Assembly (NCBI GenBank): GCA_964392455.1
Contig: CAYMPG010000007.1
Span: 1-64,000 of the forward strand
Direction: 5' to 3'
Length of the DNA: 64,000 nucleotides
Source: SFEL01 sp964392455
GTDB lineage: Bacteria; Bacillota; Clostridia; Christensenellales; CAG-138
The notes under the pieces were generated by a model. It saw only the letters and a program-made list of their open reading frames with translations. It was not told the DNA's origin and did no database searches. Below are positions 17,132-24,954 of this stretch, piece by piece. Position 1 is the stretch's first letter. The number at the start of each line of letters is the position of its first letter. Position numbers and translations under genes: made by a program.

Positions 17132-17317
17132 TTACCAGCTTGCCTTGCGGACGCCGGGGATTTCTCCCTTATAGGCCATCTCGCGGAAGCAGATGCGGCA
17201 GATGCCATACTTGCGGAGCACGGAGTGGGGACGGCCGCATATACGGCAGCGGGTATAGGCTCTGGTAGAGAACTTGGGCTCACGAGCCTGCTTGATTTTC
17301 ATGCTTGTCTTTGCCAC
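17132..17317 (-). CDS. rpsN: 30S ribosomal protein S14, type Z
   Basis: 61 aa. CRICGRPHSV and CRICF form the four-cysteine zinc site of the short S14 form. The N terminus MAKTSMKIKQ is usual. Confidence 0.97.
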   Translation of the reverse strand: MAKTSMKIKQAREPKFSTRAYTRCRICGRPHSVLRKYGICRICFREMAYKGEIPGVRKASW

Positions 17318-17334
17318 TGTGTCATCCTCCTAAA

Positions 17335-17935
17335 TTAAGCCTGCACGAAGGGCATACCCAGCATAGTGAGCAGCGCCTTGGCTTCTTCGTCGGTCTTGGC
17401 GGTAGTTACGAACACGATGTCCATACCACGAATCTTATCCACGTCATCATAGTTGATTTCGGGGAAGATGAGCTGTTCCTTAACGCCCATGGCATAGTTG
17501 CCGCGGCCGTCAAAGCTGGTATCGGGTACGCCACGGAAGTCGCGTACACGGGGGAGCACGATGTTCATGAGCTTGTCAGCGAAGTAGTACATACGGTCGC
17601 CACGCAGAGTGACCTTAGTACCAATGTTCATGCCCTCACGAACCTTGAAGTTTGCAACGGACTTCTTGGCCTTGGTGATGATGGGCTTCTGACCGGCGAT
17701 GGCAGCAAGCTCTTCCATAGCTACTTCCAGGCCCTTGGGGTTATCCTTTTCGGAGCCCAGACCCATGTTGAGAACTATCTTCTCAAGCTTGGGTACCTGC
17801 ATTACGTTTTCGTAGCCAAACTTTTCCTTGAGCTGGGGTACTACTTCCTCATTGTACTTGACTCTGAGGCGGGCAGCCTCGGTAAAGGGCTTGGCTTCCT
17901 CTGNNNNNNNNNNAAGCGGTTTCTTTCTTTGCCAT
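17335..17935 (-). CDS. rplE: 50S ribosomal protein L5, interrupted by an assembly gap
   Basis: L5 contacts 5S rRNA. The ATG at 17935 (MAKKETA) has an AGGAGG-type ribosome site. A run of 10 N lies at 17904-17913, after seven codons; beyond it the frame continues EEAKPFTEAARLRVKYNEE and is complete to the stop. The written gap does not keep frame (34 bases between ATG and the downstream frame), so the true missing length is not 10. This is an assembly gap, not a broken gene. Confidence 0.93.
17904..17913. other. Assembly gap of 10 N in rplE
   Basis: Ten N mark unknown sequence within the variable N-terminal codons of rplE; the number is a placeholder because the frame does not close across it. 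Confidence 0.95.
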
Positions 17936-17952
17936 TCTCTTTTCCTCCTGCC

Positions 17953-18270
17953 TTAGTCGATGTTCTTGCCGCACTTCTTGCAGACACGAACCTTCTTATC
18001 GCCTTCGTAGGCATGGCCAACACGGGTAGCCTTGCCGCACTTGGGGCATACCAGCATTACGTTGGAAGCATCGATGGTGCCTTCCTTAACGATGCGGCCG
18101 CCCTCTTCGCCCTGCTTGCGGGGCTTTACGTGGGTGGTAATCATATTGGCGTTCTGTACGATTACGCGCTGGTCTTCAGGCATTGCGGCAAGAATCTTGC
18201 CCTGCTTGCCCTTGTCCTTACCGGTGATGACCACTACGGTATCGTCTTTCTTGACGTTAAGCTTCTTCAT
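17953..18270 (-). CDS. rplX: 50S ribosomal protein L24
   Basis: 105 aa. A KOW motif (VVVITGKDKGKQGKI) lies near the N terminus. The C terminus carries CPKCGKATRVG...CKKCGKNID, a zinc-ribbon-like pair of CxxC motifs seen in many bacterial L24 proteins. Confidence 0.97.
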   Translation of the reverse strand: MKKLNVKKDDTVVVITGKDKGKQGKILAAMPEDQRVIVQNANMITTHVKPRKQGEEGGRIVKEGTIDASNVMLVCPKCGKATRVGHAYEGDKKVRVCKKCGKNID

Positions 18271-18286
18271 TATTCAGTCCTCCCGA

Positions 18287-18655
18287 TTAGAGTACTTCGG
18301 GCGCAAGAGAAACTATCTTCATGTAGTTCTTCTCGCGAAGTTCCCTTGCCACGGGCCCGAAAATACGGGTACCCTTGGGGTCCTTGTCGTCCTTGATGAT
18401 AACGGCTGCGTTATCATCGAAGCGGATGTAGGTGCCGTCAGGACGCTGCACGCCGGATACGGTACGTACTACGACTGCCTTAACTACATCCTTCTTCTTT
18501 ACGGCTCCGCCGGGGGTAGCGGACTTAACGGAGGCTACGATCACGTCGCCGATGTTGGCGGACTTGACCTTGGAGCCGCCCAGAACCTTAATGCACATGA
18601 TTTCCTTTGCGCCGCTGTTATCAGCGACCTTCAGTCTGGTTTGAGGCTGTATCAT
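18287..18655 (-). CDS. rplN: 50S ribosomal protein L14
   Basis: 122 aa. MIQPQTRLKVADNSGAKE at the start is diagnostic. It forms part of the factor-binding face and of a subunit bridge. Confidence 0.98.
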   Translation of the reverse strand: MIQPQTRLKVADNSGAKEIMCIKVLGGSKVKSANIGDVIVASVKSATPGGAVKKKDVVKAVVVRTVSGVQRPDGTYIRFDDNAAVIIKDDKDPKGTRIFGPVARELREKNYMKIVSLAPEVL

Positions 18656-18674
18656 TAGTCTGCTCCTTTCCGGC

Positions 18675-18932
18675 TTACTTGGCCTTTTCTATGATTTCCA
18701 CCACGCGCCAGCGCTTATCCTTGCTGAGGGGGCGGGTCTCCATGATCTTAACGGTATCACCAATGCCACATTCATTGTTCTCATCGTGAGCCTTGAACTT
18801 GGCAGTGCGGTTTACCATCTTGCCATACAGGGGATGACGAACCTTGGTCTTGATGGCGACTACAACAGTCTTATCCATCTTGTCGCTGGTTACGATGCCG
18901 ATACGGGTCTTGCGATAACCTCTGATTTCCAT
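18675..18932 (-). CDS. rpsQ: 30S ribosomal protein S17
   Basis: 85 aa OB-fold protein; GIVTSDKMDKTVVVAI and ETRPLSKDKRWRVVEI are characteristic. 19 bases on each side to rpmC and rplN. Confidence 0.97.
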   Translation of the reverse strand: MEIRGYRKTRIGIVTSDKMDKTVVVAIKTKVRHPLYGKMVNRTAKFKAHDENNECGIGDTVKIMETRPLSKDKRWRVVEIIEKAK

Positions 18933-18951
18933 GATGATATCCTCCTTTCCC

Positions 18952-19152
18952 TTACTCGGCTGCCTTCAGCTGACGCTCACAGAGGAGAGTCTTAATCCTG
19001 GCAACATCCTTCTTGCACTCACGAACACGCTGAGGGTTGGTGAGGGAGCCGGTAGCCATCTGGAAGCGAAGGTTGAACAGCTCTTCCTTGAGGGCCTTTT
19101 CCTTGGCAGTGAGCTCTTCGGTGGAAAGTTTTCTGAGTTCATTAGCCTTCAT
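18952..19152 (-). CDS. rpmC: 50S ribosomal protein L29
   Basis: 66 aa, two-helix protein near the exit tunnel (MKANELRKLSTEEL...). Its start overlaps the end of rplP by 11 bases. Confidence 0.96.
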   Translation of the reverse strand: MKANELRKLSTEELTAKEKALKEELFNLRFQMATGSLTNPQRVRECKKDVARIKTLLCERQLKAAE

Positions 19153-19573
19153 TGCTCTCGCCTCCTACTTCTTTCTTGGCTATCTTGCACTTGAGGGGAA
19201 GCTTGTGCATTGCGAGACGCAGTGCCTCGTGGGCAATCTCCTCGCTTACGCCGGCTATTTCAAACATTACACGGCCGGGCTTTACAACTGCTACCCAATA
19301 CTCGGGAGAACCTTTACCGGAACCCATACGGGTTTCAGCGGGCTTCTCGGTTACGGGCTTGTCGGGGAATATCTTTATCCATACCTGACCGCCACGCTTG
19401 ATGTAACGGGTCATGGCTATACGGGCAGCCTCTATCTGGTTGCTGGTGACCCATGCGGGCTCCATGGCTACAAGGCCGTATTCGCCGTAAGTGATGGTGT
19501 TACCGCAGTGGGCAGCGCCCTTCATGCGTCCGCGGTGAACTCTCCTGCGCTTTACTCTCTTAGGCATCAACAT
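19142..19573 (-). CDS. rplP: 50S ribosomal protein L16
   Basis: 143 aa from the ATG at 19573 (MLMPKRVKRRRVHRGRMKG), with AGGAGG 9 bases upstream. The frame is open further upstream but lies inside rpsC. L16 organises the A-site region of 23S rRNA. Confidence 0.96.
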   Translation of the reverse strand: MLMPKRVKRRRVHRGRMKGAAHCGNTITYGEYGLVAMEPAWVTSNQIEAARIAMTRYIKRGGQVWIKIFPDKPVTEKPAETRMGSGKGSPEYWVAVVKPGRVMFEIAGVSEEIAHEALRLAMHKLPLKCKIAKKEVGGESNEG

Positions 19574-19587
19574 AGTAATCTGCCTCC

Positions 19588-20232
19588 TTACGCTTTCTTC
19601 TGCTTGTTGAGCACTTCGCCCTTGTAGATCCAAACCTTTACGCCGATACGGCCGTAGGTGGTGTGTGCCTCGGCAAAGCCGTATTCGATGTCGGCACGCA
19701 TGGTCTGCAGGGGGATGGAACCGTCATGGTAGCCTTCGCTGCGAGCGATTTCCGCTCCGCCCAGACGACCGGCGCAGAGGAGCTTGATGCCCTTTGCATT
19801 GGCCTTCATGGCGCGCTGCATGGCCTGCTTCATTGCACGGCGGAAGCTGATACGCTTCTCCAGCTGCTGAGCGATGTTTTCTGCAACCAGCTGAGCGTTT
19901 GCATCGGGGTTGCGTACTTCCATGATGTTCACGTTTACGGGCTTGCCAATCAGGGCGGATACATCAGCCTTGATGGCGTCCACGCCTACGCCGCCCTTAC
20001 CGATGAGCATACCGGGGCGAGCAGTGTGGATGCTTACAGTCACCTTGTTGGCGGCGCGCTCGATGTCGATCTTGGCTACGCCGGCAGCATAGTGGGTCTT
20101 CTTCAGGTGATCCCTGATCTTCTTATCCTCGACGAGGTAATCGGAGAAATCCTTCTTGGATGCATACCAGCGGGTATTCCAATCCTTGATTACGCCTACG
20201 CGGAAGCCATTAGGATTAACTTTCTGTCCCAT
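19588..20232 (-). CDS. rpsC: 30S ribosomal protein S3
   Basis: 214 aa. The KH domain loop is LIGKGGVGVDAI at about 77-88, and the C-terminal domain contains RISFRRAMKQAMQRAM. It lies at the mRNA entry. Confidence 0.97.
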   Translation of the reverse strand: MGQKVNPNGFRVGVIKDWNTRWYASKKDFSDYLVEDKKIRDHLKKTHYAAGVAKIDIERAANKVTVSIHTARPGMLIGKGGVGVDAIKADVSALIGKPVNVNIMEVRNPDANAQLVAENIAQQLEKRISFRRAMKQAMQRAMKANAKGIKLLCAGRLGGAEIARSEGYHDGSIPLQTMRADIEYGFAEAHTTYGRIGVKVWIYKGEVLNKQKKA

Positions 20233-20242
20233 TTTTTACCTC

Positions 20243-20626
20243 CTACTTTTCGTCCAGGATGATGGTGATGTGGCTGGTGCGCTTGCGGATGCGAGTCGCC
20301 CTGCCCTGTGCCCTGGGCCTGAAGCGCTTCAGGGTGGGTCCCTGATTTGCGAATACCTCTGCCACATACAGATTGTCGGCGGAGAGGCCAAGGTTGTTTT
20401 CCGCATTGGCTATTGCGGAGTTGAGAAGCTTGAGAACGGGCTCGGATGCAGCCTTGGGGGTGTACATCAGGATGCCCTTTGCTTCGTTTACGCTCTTACC
20501 CCTGATCAGGTCGATAACGACCTTGACCTTGCGGGAGGAGATCCTTATATAGCGAGCAATCGCATGGGGACGCTTGTCGGCGTTAGCCTTGCGTGCCGCA
20601 GTCTTTTCTCTTTGCCTGGTTGCCAT
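20243..20626 (-). CDS. rplV: 50S ribosomal protein L22
   Basis: 127 aa. The conserved hairpin RFRPRAQGRATRIRKRTSHI reaches into the exit tunnel. The N terminus has an extra Lys/Arg-rich stretch of about 20 residues. Confidence 0.97.
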   Translation of the reverse strand: MATRQREKTAARKANADKRPHAIARYIRISSRKVKVVIDLIRGKSVNEAKGILMYTPKAASEPVLKLLNSAIANAENNLGLSADNLYVAEVFANQGPTLKRFRPRAQGRATRIRKRTSHITIILDEK

Positions 20627-20643
20627 TCTACGCTTCCTCCTTA

Positions 20644-20925
20644 TTATCTGCCGCCGCTGGACTTCTCGGAGCCCCTGTGGCCGCGGAAAGTACGGGTGGG
20701 CGCGAACTCACCCAGCTTGTGACCGACCATTTCTTCGGTTACATATACGGGAACGTGCTTCCTGCCATCATGGACGGCGATAGTGTGACCTACGAAGTCC
20801 GGGAAGATGGTAGATGCGCGGGACCATGTCTTTACAACGGATTTCTTGCCGCTTTCGTTCATTGCCTGTACACGGTTGAACAGACGCTCTTCAACGTAAG
20901 GGCCTTTCTTAACTGACCTGCTCAT
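20644..20925 (-). CDS. rpsS: 30S ribosomal protein S19
   Basis: 93 aa, beginning MSRSVKKGPYVEERL and with VGHKLGEFAPTRTFRGH. It sits in the head of the 30S subunit. Confidence 0.98.
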   Translation of the reverse strand: MSRSVKKGPYVEERLFNRVQAMNESGKKSVVKTWSRASTIFPDFVGHTIAVHDGRKHVPVYVTEEMVGHKLGEFAPTRTFRGHRGSEKSSGGR

Positions 20926-20942
20926 TCTTATCTCCTTTCCAA

Positions 20943-21776
20943 CTATTTGCCGTTTCTGCGGCGTACGATGAACTTATCGTTAACGTTCTTGGTCTTACGG
21001 GTCTTGTAGCCAAGAGCAGGCTTACCCCAGGGGGTAACAGGACCGGGACGACCGATGGGGGACTTGCCCTCACCACCGCCGTGGGGATGGTCGCAGGGGT
21101 TCATGACGGAGCCGCGTACGGTGGGACGGAAGCCCATGTGACGGGTACGGCCGGCCTTGCCGATCATGATGTTGGCGTGGTCGATATTGCCGACCTGGCC
21201 GATGGTAGCCTTGGCATTCATGGGAACCAGACGAACCTCGCCGCTGGGAAGACGTACCTGAGCGTACTTGCCTTCCTTAGCCATGAGCTGAGCGGCGTTA
21301 CCAGCGGAGCGAACCAGCTGAGCGCCCTTGCCAGGCTTGATTTCGATGCAGTGAATCATGGTGCCCACGGGGATGCAGCGAATTTCCATTGCGTTGCCGA
21401 CCTTGATGTCAGCATTGTCGCCGGAAACCACGGTATCGCCTACGGACAGGCCGTAAGGAGCGATGATGTAGCGCTTCTCGCCGTCTGCATAGTGCAGCAG
21501 GGCGATGTTGGCGGAACGGTTGGGGTCGTATTCGATGGTGGCAACCTTTGCGGGGATGCCGTCCTTATTGCGCTTGAAGTCGATTACACGATACTTGCGC
21601 TTTGCGCCGCCGCCGCGATGGCGAACGGTGATACGGCCGTGATTGTTGCGACCGCCGGAGGACTTAAGGTCTTCCAGCAGGGACCTTTCCGGAGTAGTGC
21701 AGGTGATCTCGTCAAATGCGGAGACCGTCATGCCACGCTGACCGGGGGTGATGGGTTTAATCTTCCTGATAGCCAT
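20943..21776 (-). CDS. rplB: 50S ribosomal protein L2
   Basis: 277 aa. The peptidyl-transferase-associated loop around PRRRVMNPCDHPHGGGEGK is present (here VRGSVMNPCDHPHGGGEGK), including the conserved His. Full length. Confidence 0.98.
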   Translation of the reverse strand: MAIRKIKPITPGQRGMTVSAFDEITCTTPERSLLEDLKSSGGRNNHGRITVRHRGGGAKRKYRVIDFKRNKDGIPAKVATIEYDPNRSANIALLHYADGEKRYIIAPYGLSVGDTVVSGDNADIKVGNAMEIRCIPVGTMIHCIEIKPGKGAQLVRSAGNAAQLMAKEGKYAQVRLPSGEVRLVPMNAKATIGQVGNIDHANIMIGKAGRTRHMGFRPTVRGSVMNPCDHPHGGGEGKSPIGRPGPVTPWGKPALGYKTRKTKNVNDKFIVRRRNGK

Positions 21777-21788
21777 TGGTGTTCCTCC

Positions 21789-22085
21789 TTACTGAGCGAT
21801 GCTGTCGAAGAACTCGATTCCCTTGGAATCCTTCTTCAGCTTCACGTAAGCCTTCTTGGTGGAGGGGCGACGGCCCTGATGCAGACCCTGCCTCTTCATC
21901 TTGCCAAGGTTGTTAACGGTGTTTACGCTGTCAACCTTAACGCCGAATATCTCTTCCACAGCCTGACGTACCTCAGTCTTGCTGGCCTTCTTGTCCACGA
22001 TGAAGGTGTAGGTCTTGGAAGCCATATTGTCGTAGCTCTTCTCGGTGAGTACGGGGCGAATGATGATGTCATGTGCGCTCTTCAT
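21789..22085 (-). CDS. rplW: 50S ribosomal protein L23
   Basis: 98 aa; DIIIRPVLTEKSY and YTFIVDKKASKTEVRQAVE are typical. It is the docking site for trigger factor and SRP at the exit tunnel. Its start overlaps the rplD stop by one base. Confidence 0.97.
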   Translation of the reverse strand: MKSAHDIIIRPVLTEKSYDNMASKTYTFIVDKKASKTEVRQAVEEIFGVKVDSVNTVNNLGKMKRQGLHQGRRPSTKKAYVKLKKDSKGIEFFDSIAQ

Positions 22086-22705
22086 TATACGTACACCTCC
22101 TCGATCTTGGCGACTGCATCCTGGGTGAGGATGAGGGTCTTGTACTTAAGGATCTCGTAAACGTTGAGGGTGCCCACCAGGGTGGTCTTTACGCCGGGGA
22201 TGTTGCCGGCAGCACGCTCTACGATCTCGTCCTTCTCAGGGAGCACTACCAGGGCGTTATCGACCTTGATGTTCTCCAGAACCTTGACCATTTCCTTGGT
22301 CTTGGGAGCAGCTATATCCAGAGCATCGAACACTACGATAGCGTTGTCATTTACCTTGCTGGACAGGGCGCTCTTCATTGCCAGGCGCTTTACCTTCTTG
22401 TTTACGCTCATGCGGTAATCCCTGGGCTTGGGTGCGAATACCACGCCGCCGTGAGTCCACTGGGGAGAACGGGTGGAACCCTGACGGGCACGGCCGGTGC
22501 CCTTCTGCCTCCAGGGCTTGATGCCGCCGCCGCTGACCTCGGAGCGGGTCAATGCGGACTGGGTGCCCTGGCGCTGATTTGCCAGGTAAGCGGTGACTAC
22601 GGTGTGAAGGACGGACTCGTTTACTTCGTGGCCGAAGATCTCGTCGCTGAGCTTCACCTTGCCGATCTCTTCGCCGGCAATATTGAACAATGCAACATTA
22701 GGCAT
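22085..22705 (-). CDS. rplD: 50S ribosomal protein L4
   Basis: 206 aa. The tunnel loop KPWRQKGTGRARQGSTRSP is present. In several bacteria L4 represses the S10 operon through its leader; the leader before rpsJ could be such a site here. Confidence 0.97.
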   Translation of the reverse strand: MPNVALFNIAGEEIGKVKLSDEIFGHEVNESVLHTVVTAYLANQRQGTQSALTRSEVSGGGIKPWRQKGTGRARQGSTRSPQWTHGGVVFAPKPRDYRMSVNKKVKRLAMKSALSSKVNDNAIVVFDALDIAAPKTKEMVKVLENIKVDNALVVLPEKDEIVERAAGNIPGVKTTLVGTLNVYEILKYKTLILTQDAVAKIEEVYV

Positions 22706-22719
22706 TAGTGCTTCCTCCT

Positions 22720-23346
22720 TTACTTAACGGTCTCACGAACCATTACCAGGCCGCCCTTAGCGCCGGGGATGGCGCCCTTGACCAGGATCAGGTTGCGATC
22801 GGCGTCAACGCGAACCACTTCAAGGTTCTGAACGGTGATGCGCTCATGGCCCATATGACCGGGCAGGTGCTTGGTCTTGAAGACCTCGCCGGGATAGGTG
22901 CAAGCGCCCATGGAGCCGGCAACGCGGTAGGAATGAGAACCGTGGGTCTTGCGGCCGCGGGACTGATTCCAGCGCTTGATGTTGCCCTCAAAGCCCTTGC
23001 CCTTGCTGGTGCCGGTTACGTCAACGTGGTCACCCTTTTCAAAGACGTCAGCCTTGATGACCTGGCCCACTTCGTAAGCAGCGGTATCATCCAGCTTGAA
23101 CTCTCTGGTATAGCGGTGAGCCTCAACGCCAGCCTTCTTGAAATGGCCAAGCATGGGCTTGGTGCAGAGCTTTTCACGGATGGGCTTGAAGGCCACCTGA
23201 ACGGCCTCATAGCCATCATGCTCTACGCTCTTCTTCTGAACAACGGGGCAGGGACCGGCCAGAACCACGGTAACGGGGATCATGGTGCCGTCTTCCCTGA
23301 ACATCTGGGTCATACCGACCTTGGTGCCCAAAATAGCTTTCTTCAT
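22720..23346 (-). CDS. rplC: 50S ribosomal protein L3
   Basis: 208 aa from the ATG at 23346 (MKKAILGTKVGMTQMF), with GGAGG 9 bases upstream; another ATG two codons earlier is too close to the ribosome site. The central loop with KGKGFEGNIKRWNQSRG is typical. Confidence 0.97.
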   Translation of the reverse strand: MKKAILGTKVGMTQMFREDGTMIPVTVVLAGPCPVVQKKSVEHDGYEAVQVAFKPIREKLCTKPMLGHFKKAGVEAHRYTREFKLDDTAAYEVGQVIKADVFEKGDHVDVTGTSKGKGFEGNIKRWNQSRGRKTHGSHSYRVAGSMGACTYPGEVFKTKHLPGHMGHERITVQNLEVVRVDADRNLILVKGAIPGAKGGLVMVRETVK

Positions 23347-23365
23347 CTTCATACACCTCCGATGA

Positions 23366-23674
23366 TTAGAGCTTGATCTCGATGTCCACACCGGCGGGAA
23401 GGTCGAGCTTCATCAGCGCATCCACGGTCTTTGCAGAGGGCTGGAGAATGTCGATCAGGCGCTTGTGGGTTCTCATCTCGAACTGCTCACGGCTGTCCTT
23501 ATACTTGTGGGGAGAACGGAGAATGGTTACTATCTCCTTCTCGGTGGGCAGGGGGATGGGGCCGGAAACGCGTGCGCCGGTCCTCTTGGCCGTTTCCACT
23601 ATCTTTTCGGCGCTCTGGTCGATAAGATTGTGCTCGTAGGCCTTCAGCTTGATACGAATCTTCTGATTTGCCAT
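23366..23674 (-). CDS. rpsJ: 30S ribosomal protein S10
   Basis: 102 aa; KIRIKLKAYEHNLIDQSAEKI and VSGPIPLPTEKEIVTILRSPH are characteristic. S10 also binds NusB in antitermination. First gene of the cluster, after a long leader. Confidence 0.98.
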   Translation of the reverse strand: MANQKIRIKLKAYEHNLIDQSAEKIVETAKRTGARVSGPIPLPTEKEIVTILRSPHKYKDSREQFEMRTHKRLIDILQPSAKTVDALMKLDLPAGVDIEIKL

Positions 23675-23879
23675 ATTGTTTTCCTCCTTTTAGTATGCGG
23701 GCTGTACACGCGGCCGAGCGTTTCTTTTCTAAAATACTTCGGCCGGGCACCTTGGCCCGTTGCCCGTATCGTGGGCACCCTGCGGAAATTACCCGGATGG
23801 CATAACCGGCAACCTCCCGCAAAGGCATGACGCTGGTTATTCGCTGCACGTACAGGTACACAGGGCCCAGACGCGCAAC
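23675..23879 (-). promoter_or_regulatory. Structured leader of the S10 operon
   Basis: About 205 transcribed bases before rpsJ. Transcript hairpins include CGGCCGA/TCGGCCG (23745-23739 with 23717-23711) and GTGCCC/GGGCAA around a 7-base loop (23778-23759). A long GC-rich leader before rpsJ is expected if L4 or another ribosomal protein regulates the operon; which protein does so here is unknown. An open frame runs through it but has no gene character. Confidence 0.55.
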
Positions 23880-23885
23880 GTACAT

Positions 23886-23914
23886 ATAATAGCGCATCTT
23901 TGCCCATAATGCAA
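23886..23914 (-). promoter_or_regulatory. Promoter of the S10 operon
   Basis: On the minus strand TTGCAT (23914-23909) and TATTAT (23891-23886) are separated by 17 bases, with an A/T-rich upstream stretch that could act as an UP element. Confidence 0.75.
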
Positions 23915-24137
23915 GGGTTTTTTTGAGAAAAAGCAATAATATACAAAAATGTCCACTGAGCCGGGTGTTTCATTGCAAAAACAGCATTCCCAGCCCCTGT
24001 TTTGGTGCAGCCTTTCCTATTATATATGCCCCCGGGCTATTGTCAATATGAGGGCATATATGAAGAAGGATAAGCGCTTTCCACACTTCTTATATCACAC
24101 ACCCTATATAATGAAGGAACTCATTTGGCAGCGGCAT
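23915..24137. other. Non-coding stretch upstream of the S10 promoter
   Basis: No gene, RNA or strong repeat is seen here beyond A/T-rich sequence just upstream of the S10 promoter. The terminator of the small gene at 24204-24425 follows on the right. Confidence 0.5.
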
Positions 24138-24172
24138 AAAAAAAGTACCCCCCTCTACATAACGGGAGTACC
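24138..24172 (-). terminator. Intrinsic terminator of the small orphan gene
   Basis: On the minus strand GGTACTCCC (24172-24164) pairs with GGGGGTAC (24152-24145), followed by seven T (24144-24138). It lies about 30 bases after the stop of the small gene. Confidence 0.8.
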
Positions 24173-24200
24173 ATTATCAGCCATGTATCCAGAGCCGGTT

Positions 24201-24425
24201 TTAATCCTTCCACATGGCGCTAAAGTACAGGGCATTTCCAAAGTCGTGACTACGCACGATCGACTTTGCCAGCGCAGCGGCATCAAAGCCGCTTTTTCCG
24301 GTCATTTCAAAATCCAATTCCATACCCTTGCGGCTGACCAGCTTTATCGTAACGCCATCCTGGTCATATCCATCCAGCGCATCGCAGACCTTATCAGTTA
24401 AAAGCGGAGCCTTTACGATTAACAT
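24201..24425 (-). CDS. Small protein of unknown function
   Basis: 74 aa from the ATG at 24425 (MLIVKAPLLTDKVC), which has GGAGG 6 bases upstream. It has its own promoter and terminator, which supports a real monocistronic gene. The protein looks like a soluble alpha/beta domain: a basic first half (TIKLVSRKGMEL) and a second half with DAAALAKSIVRSH. There are no cysteine pairs, signal or membrane segment. I do not recognise the family. Confidence 0.65.
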   Translation of the reverse strand: MLIVKAPLLTDKVCDALDGYDQDGVTIKLVSRKGMELDFEMTGKSGFDAAALAKSIVRSHDFGNALYFSAMWKD

Positions 24426-24502
24426 GTGAATCCTCCCTGTCAATTATAACGAATGGCATGACGGGCAAAATCGCCGCACATATGTCATTTCTCGTTATTT
24501 TC

Positions 24503-24531
24503 AGTGTAGCATATCCGTATATCAGTGTCGA
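24503..24531 (-). promoter_or_regulatory. Candidate promoter of the small orphan gene
   Basis: On the minus strand TCGACA (24531-24526) and TACACT (24508-24503) are separated by 17 bases, about 80 bases before the ATG. Confidence 0.5.
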
Positions 24532-24818
24532 CATTTGAATAAGACCTTGTTTTGCCACAGCACAATAGAAAAACACGTTTTTTAAGAATGGCATGGCCCG
24601 CAAAGGCTTCCGCTCTCCGCCCGGCATACCCTCAATTGCAGCCTGCCCTTATATTCGTGCAGTAAAAATATGCATGGAGTACACGTCCACTAAACCCGGC
24701 CTGTTCGCAATCCTTTTGCCATATATCTAATGCAATCATGCGCTTTTTATCCGCTTGTAGCAAAATACTTTTCAGGCTAATCGCCGTTGCTGCAATTTTC
24801 CCAATAAAGGATATATTT

Positions 24819-24832
24819 CCACATTGTTGTGG
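24819..24832. repeat. Inverted repeat upstream of the PTS regulator
   Basis: CCACATTGTTGTGG: perfect 5-bp arms around TTGT, just left of an A/T-rich TATAAAAA stretch. A possible operator for the PTS locus; inference only. Confidence 0.4.
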
Positions 24833-24887
24833 TATAAAAATGAATTATTAGAGAGTGGATTTTTTAGGTAAACTGGTATATAGTGTG

Positions 24888-24954
24888 GGAAACCAACGGA
24901 TTTTCTTGCATATATTGCATATTTATTCTTTCTTGATACATGAGGAAACCAACG
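24888..24954 (+). repeat. Direct repeat pair before the PTS regulator start
   Basis: GGAAACCAACG occurs at 24888-24898 and again at 24944-24954, ending right at the ATG and overlapping its GAGG ribosome site. A repressor or RNA-binding protein acting on both copies could block translation. Could also be chance. Confidence 0.35.

Larger units (their letters stand above)
24426..24954. other. Intergenic region between the small orphan gene and the PTS locus
   Basis: 529 bases without a supported gene. It holds a candidate promoter for the small gene at 24503-24531, an inverted repeat at 24819-24832 and a direct repeat pair leading up to the PTS regulator. The part from 24560 to 24810 shows no feature I can name. 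Confidence 0.55.

Noticed and set aside
17335..17935. rplE as a frameshifted pseudogene
   Set aside because: The break coincides with the 10-N placeholder; both sides encode normal L5.
23644..23973. Open frame across the S10 leader and promoter
   Set aside because: It runs through the -10 and -35 boxes and stem-loops and has no ribosome site; leader is the better reading.
24560..24810. Possible tRNA, riboswitch or T-box before the PTS locus
   Set aside because: No cloverleaf, conserved riboswitch core or T-box sequence could be seen.
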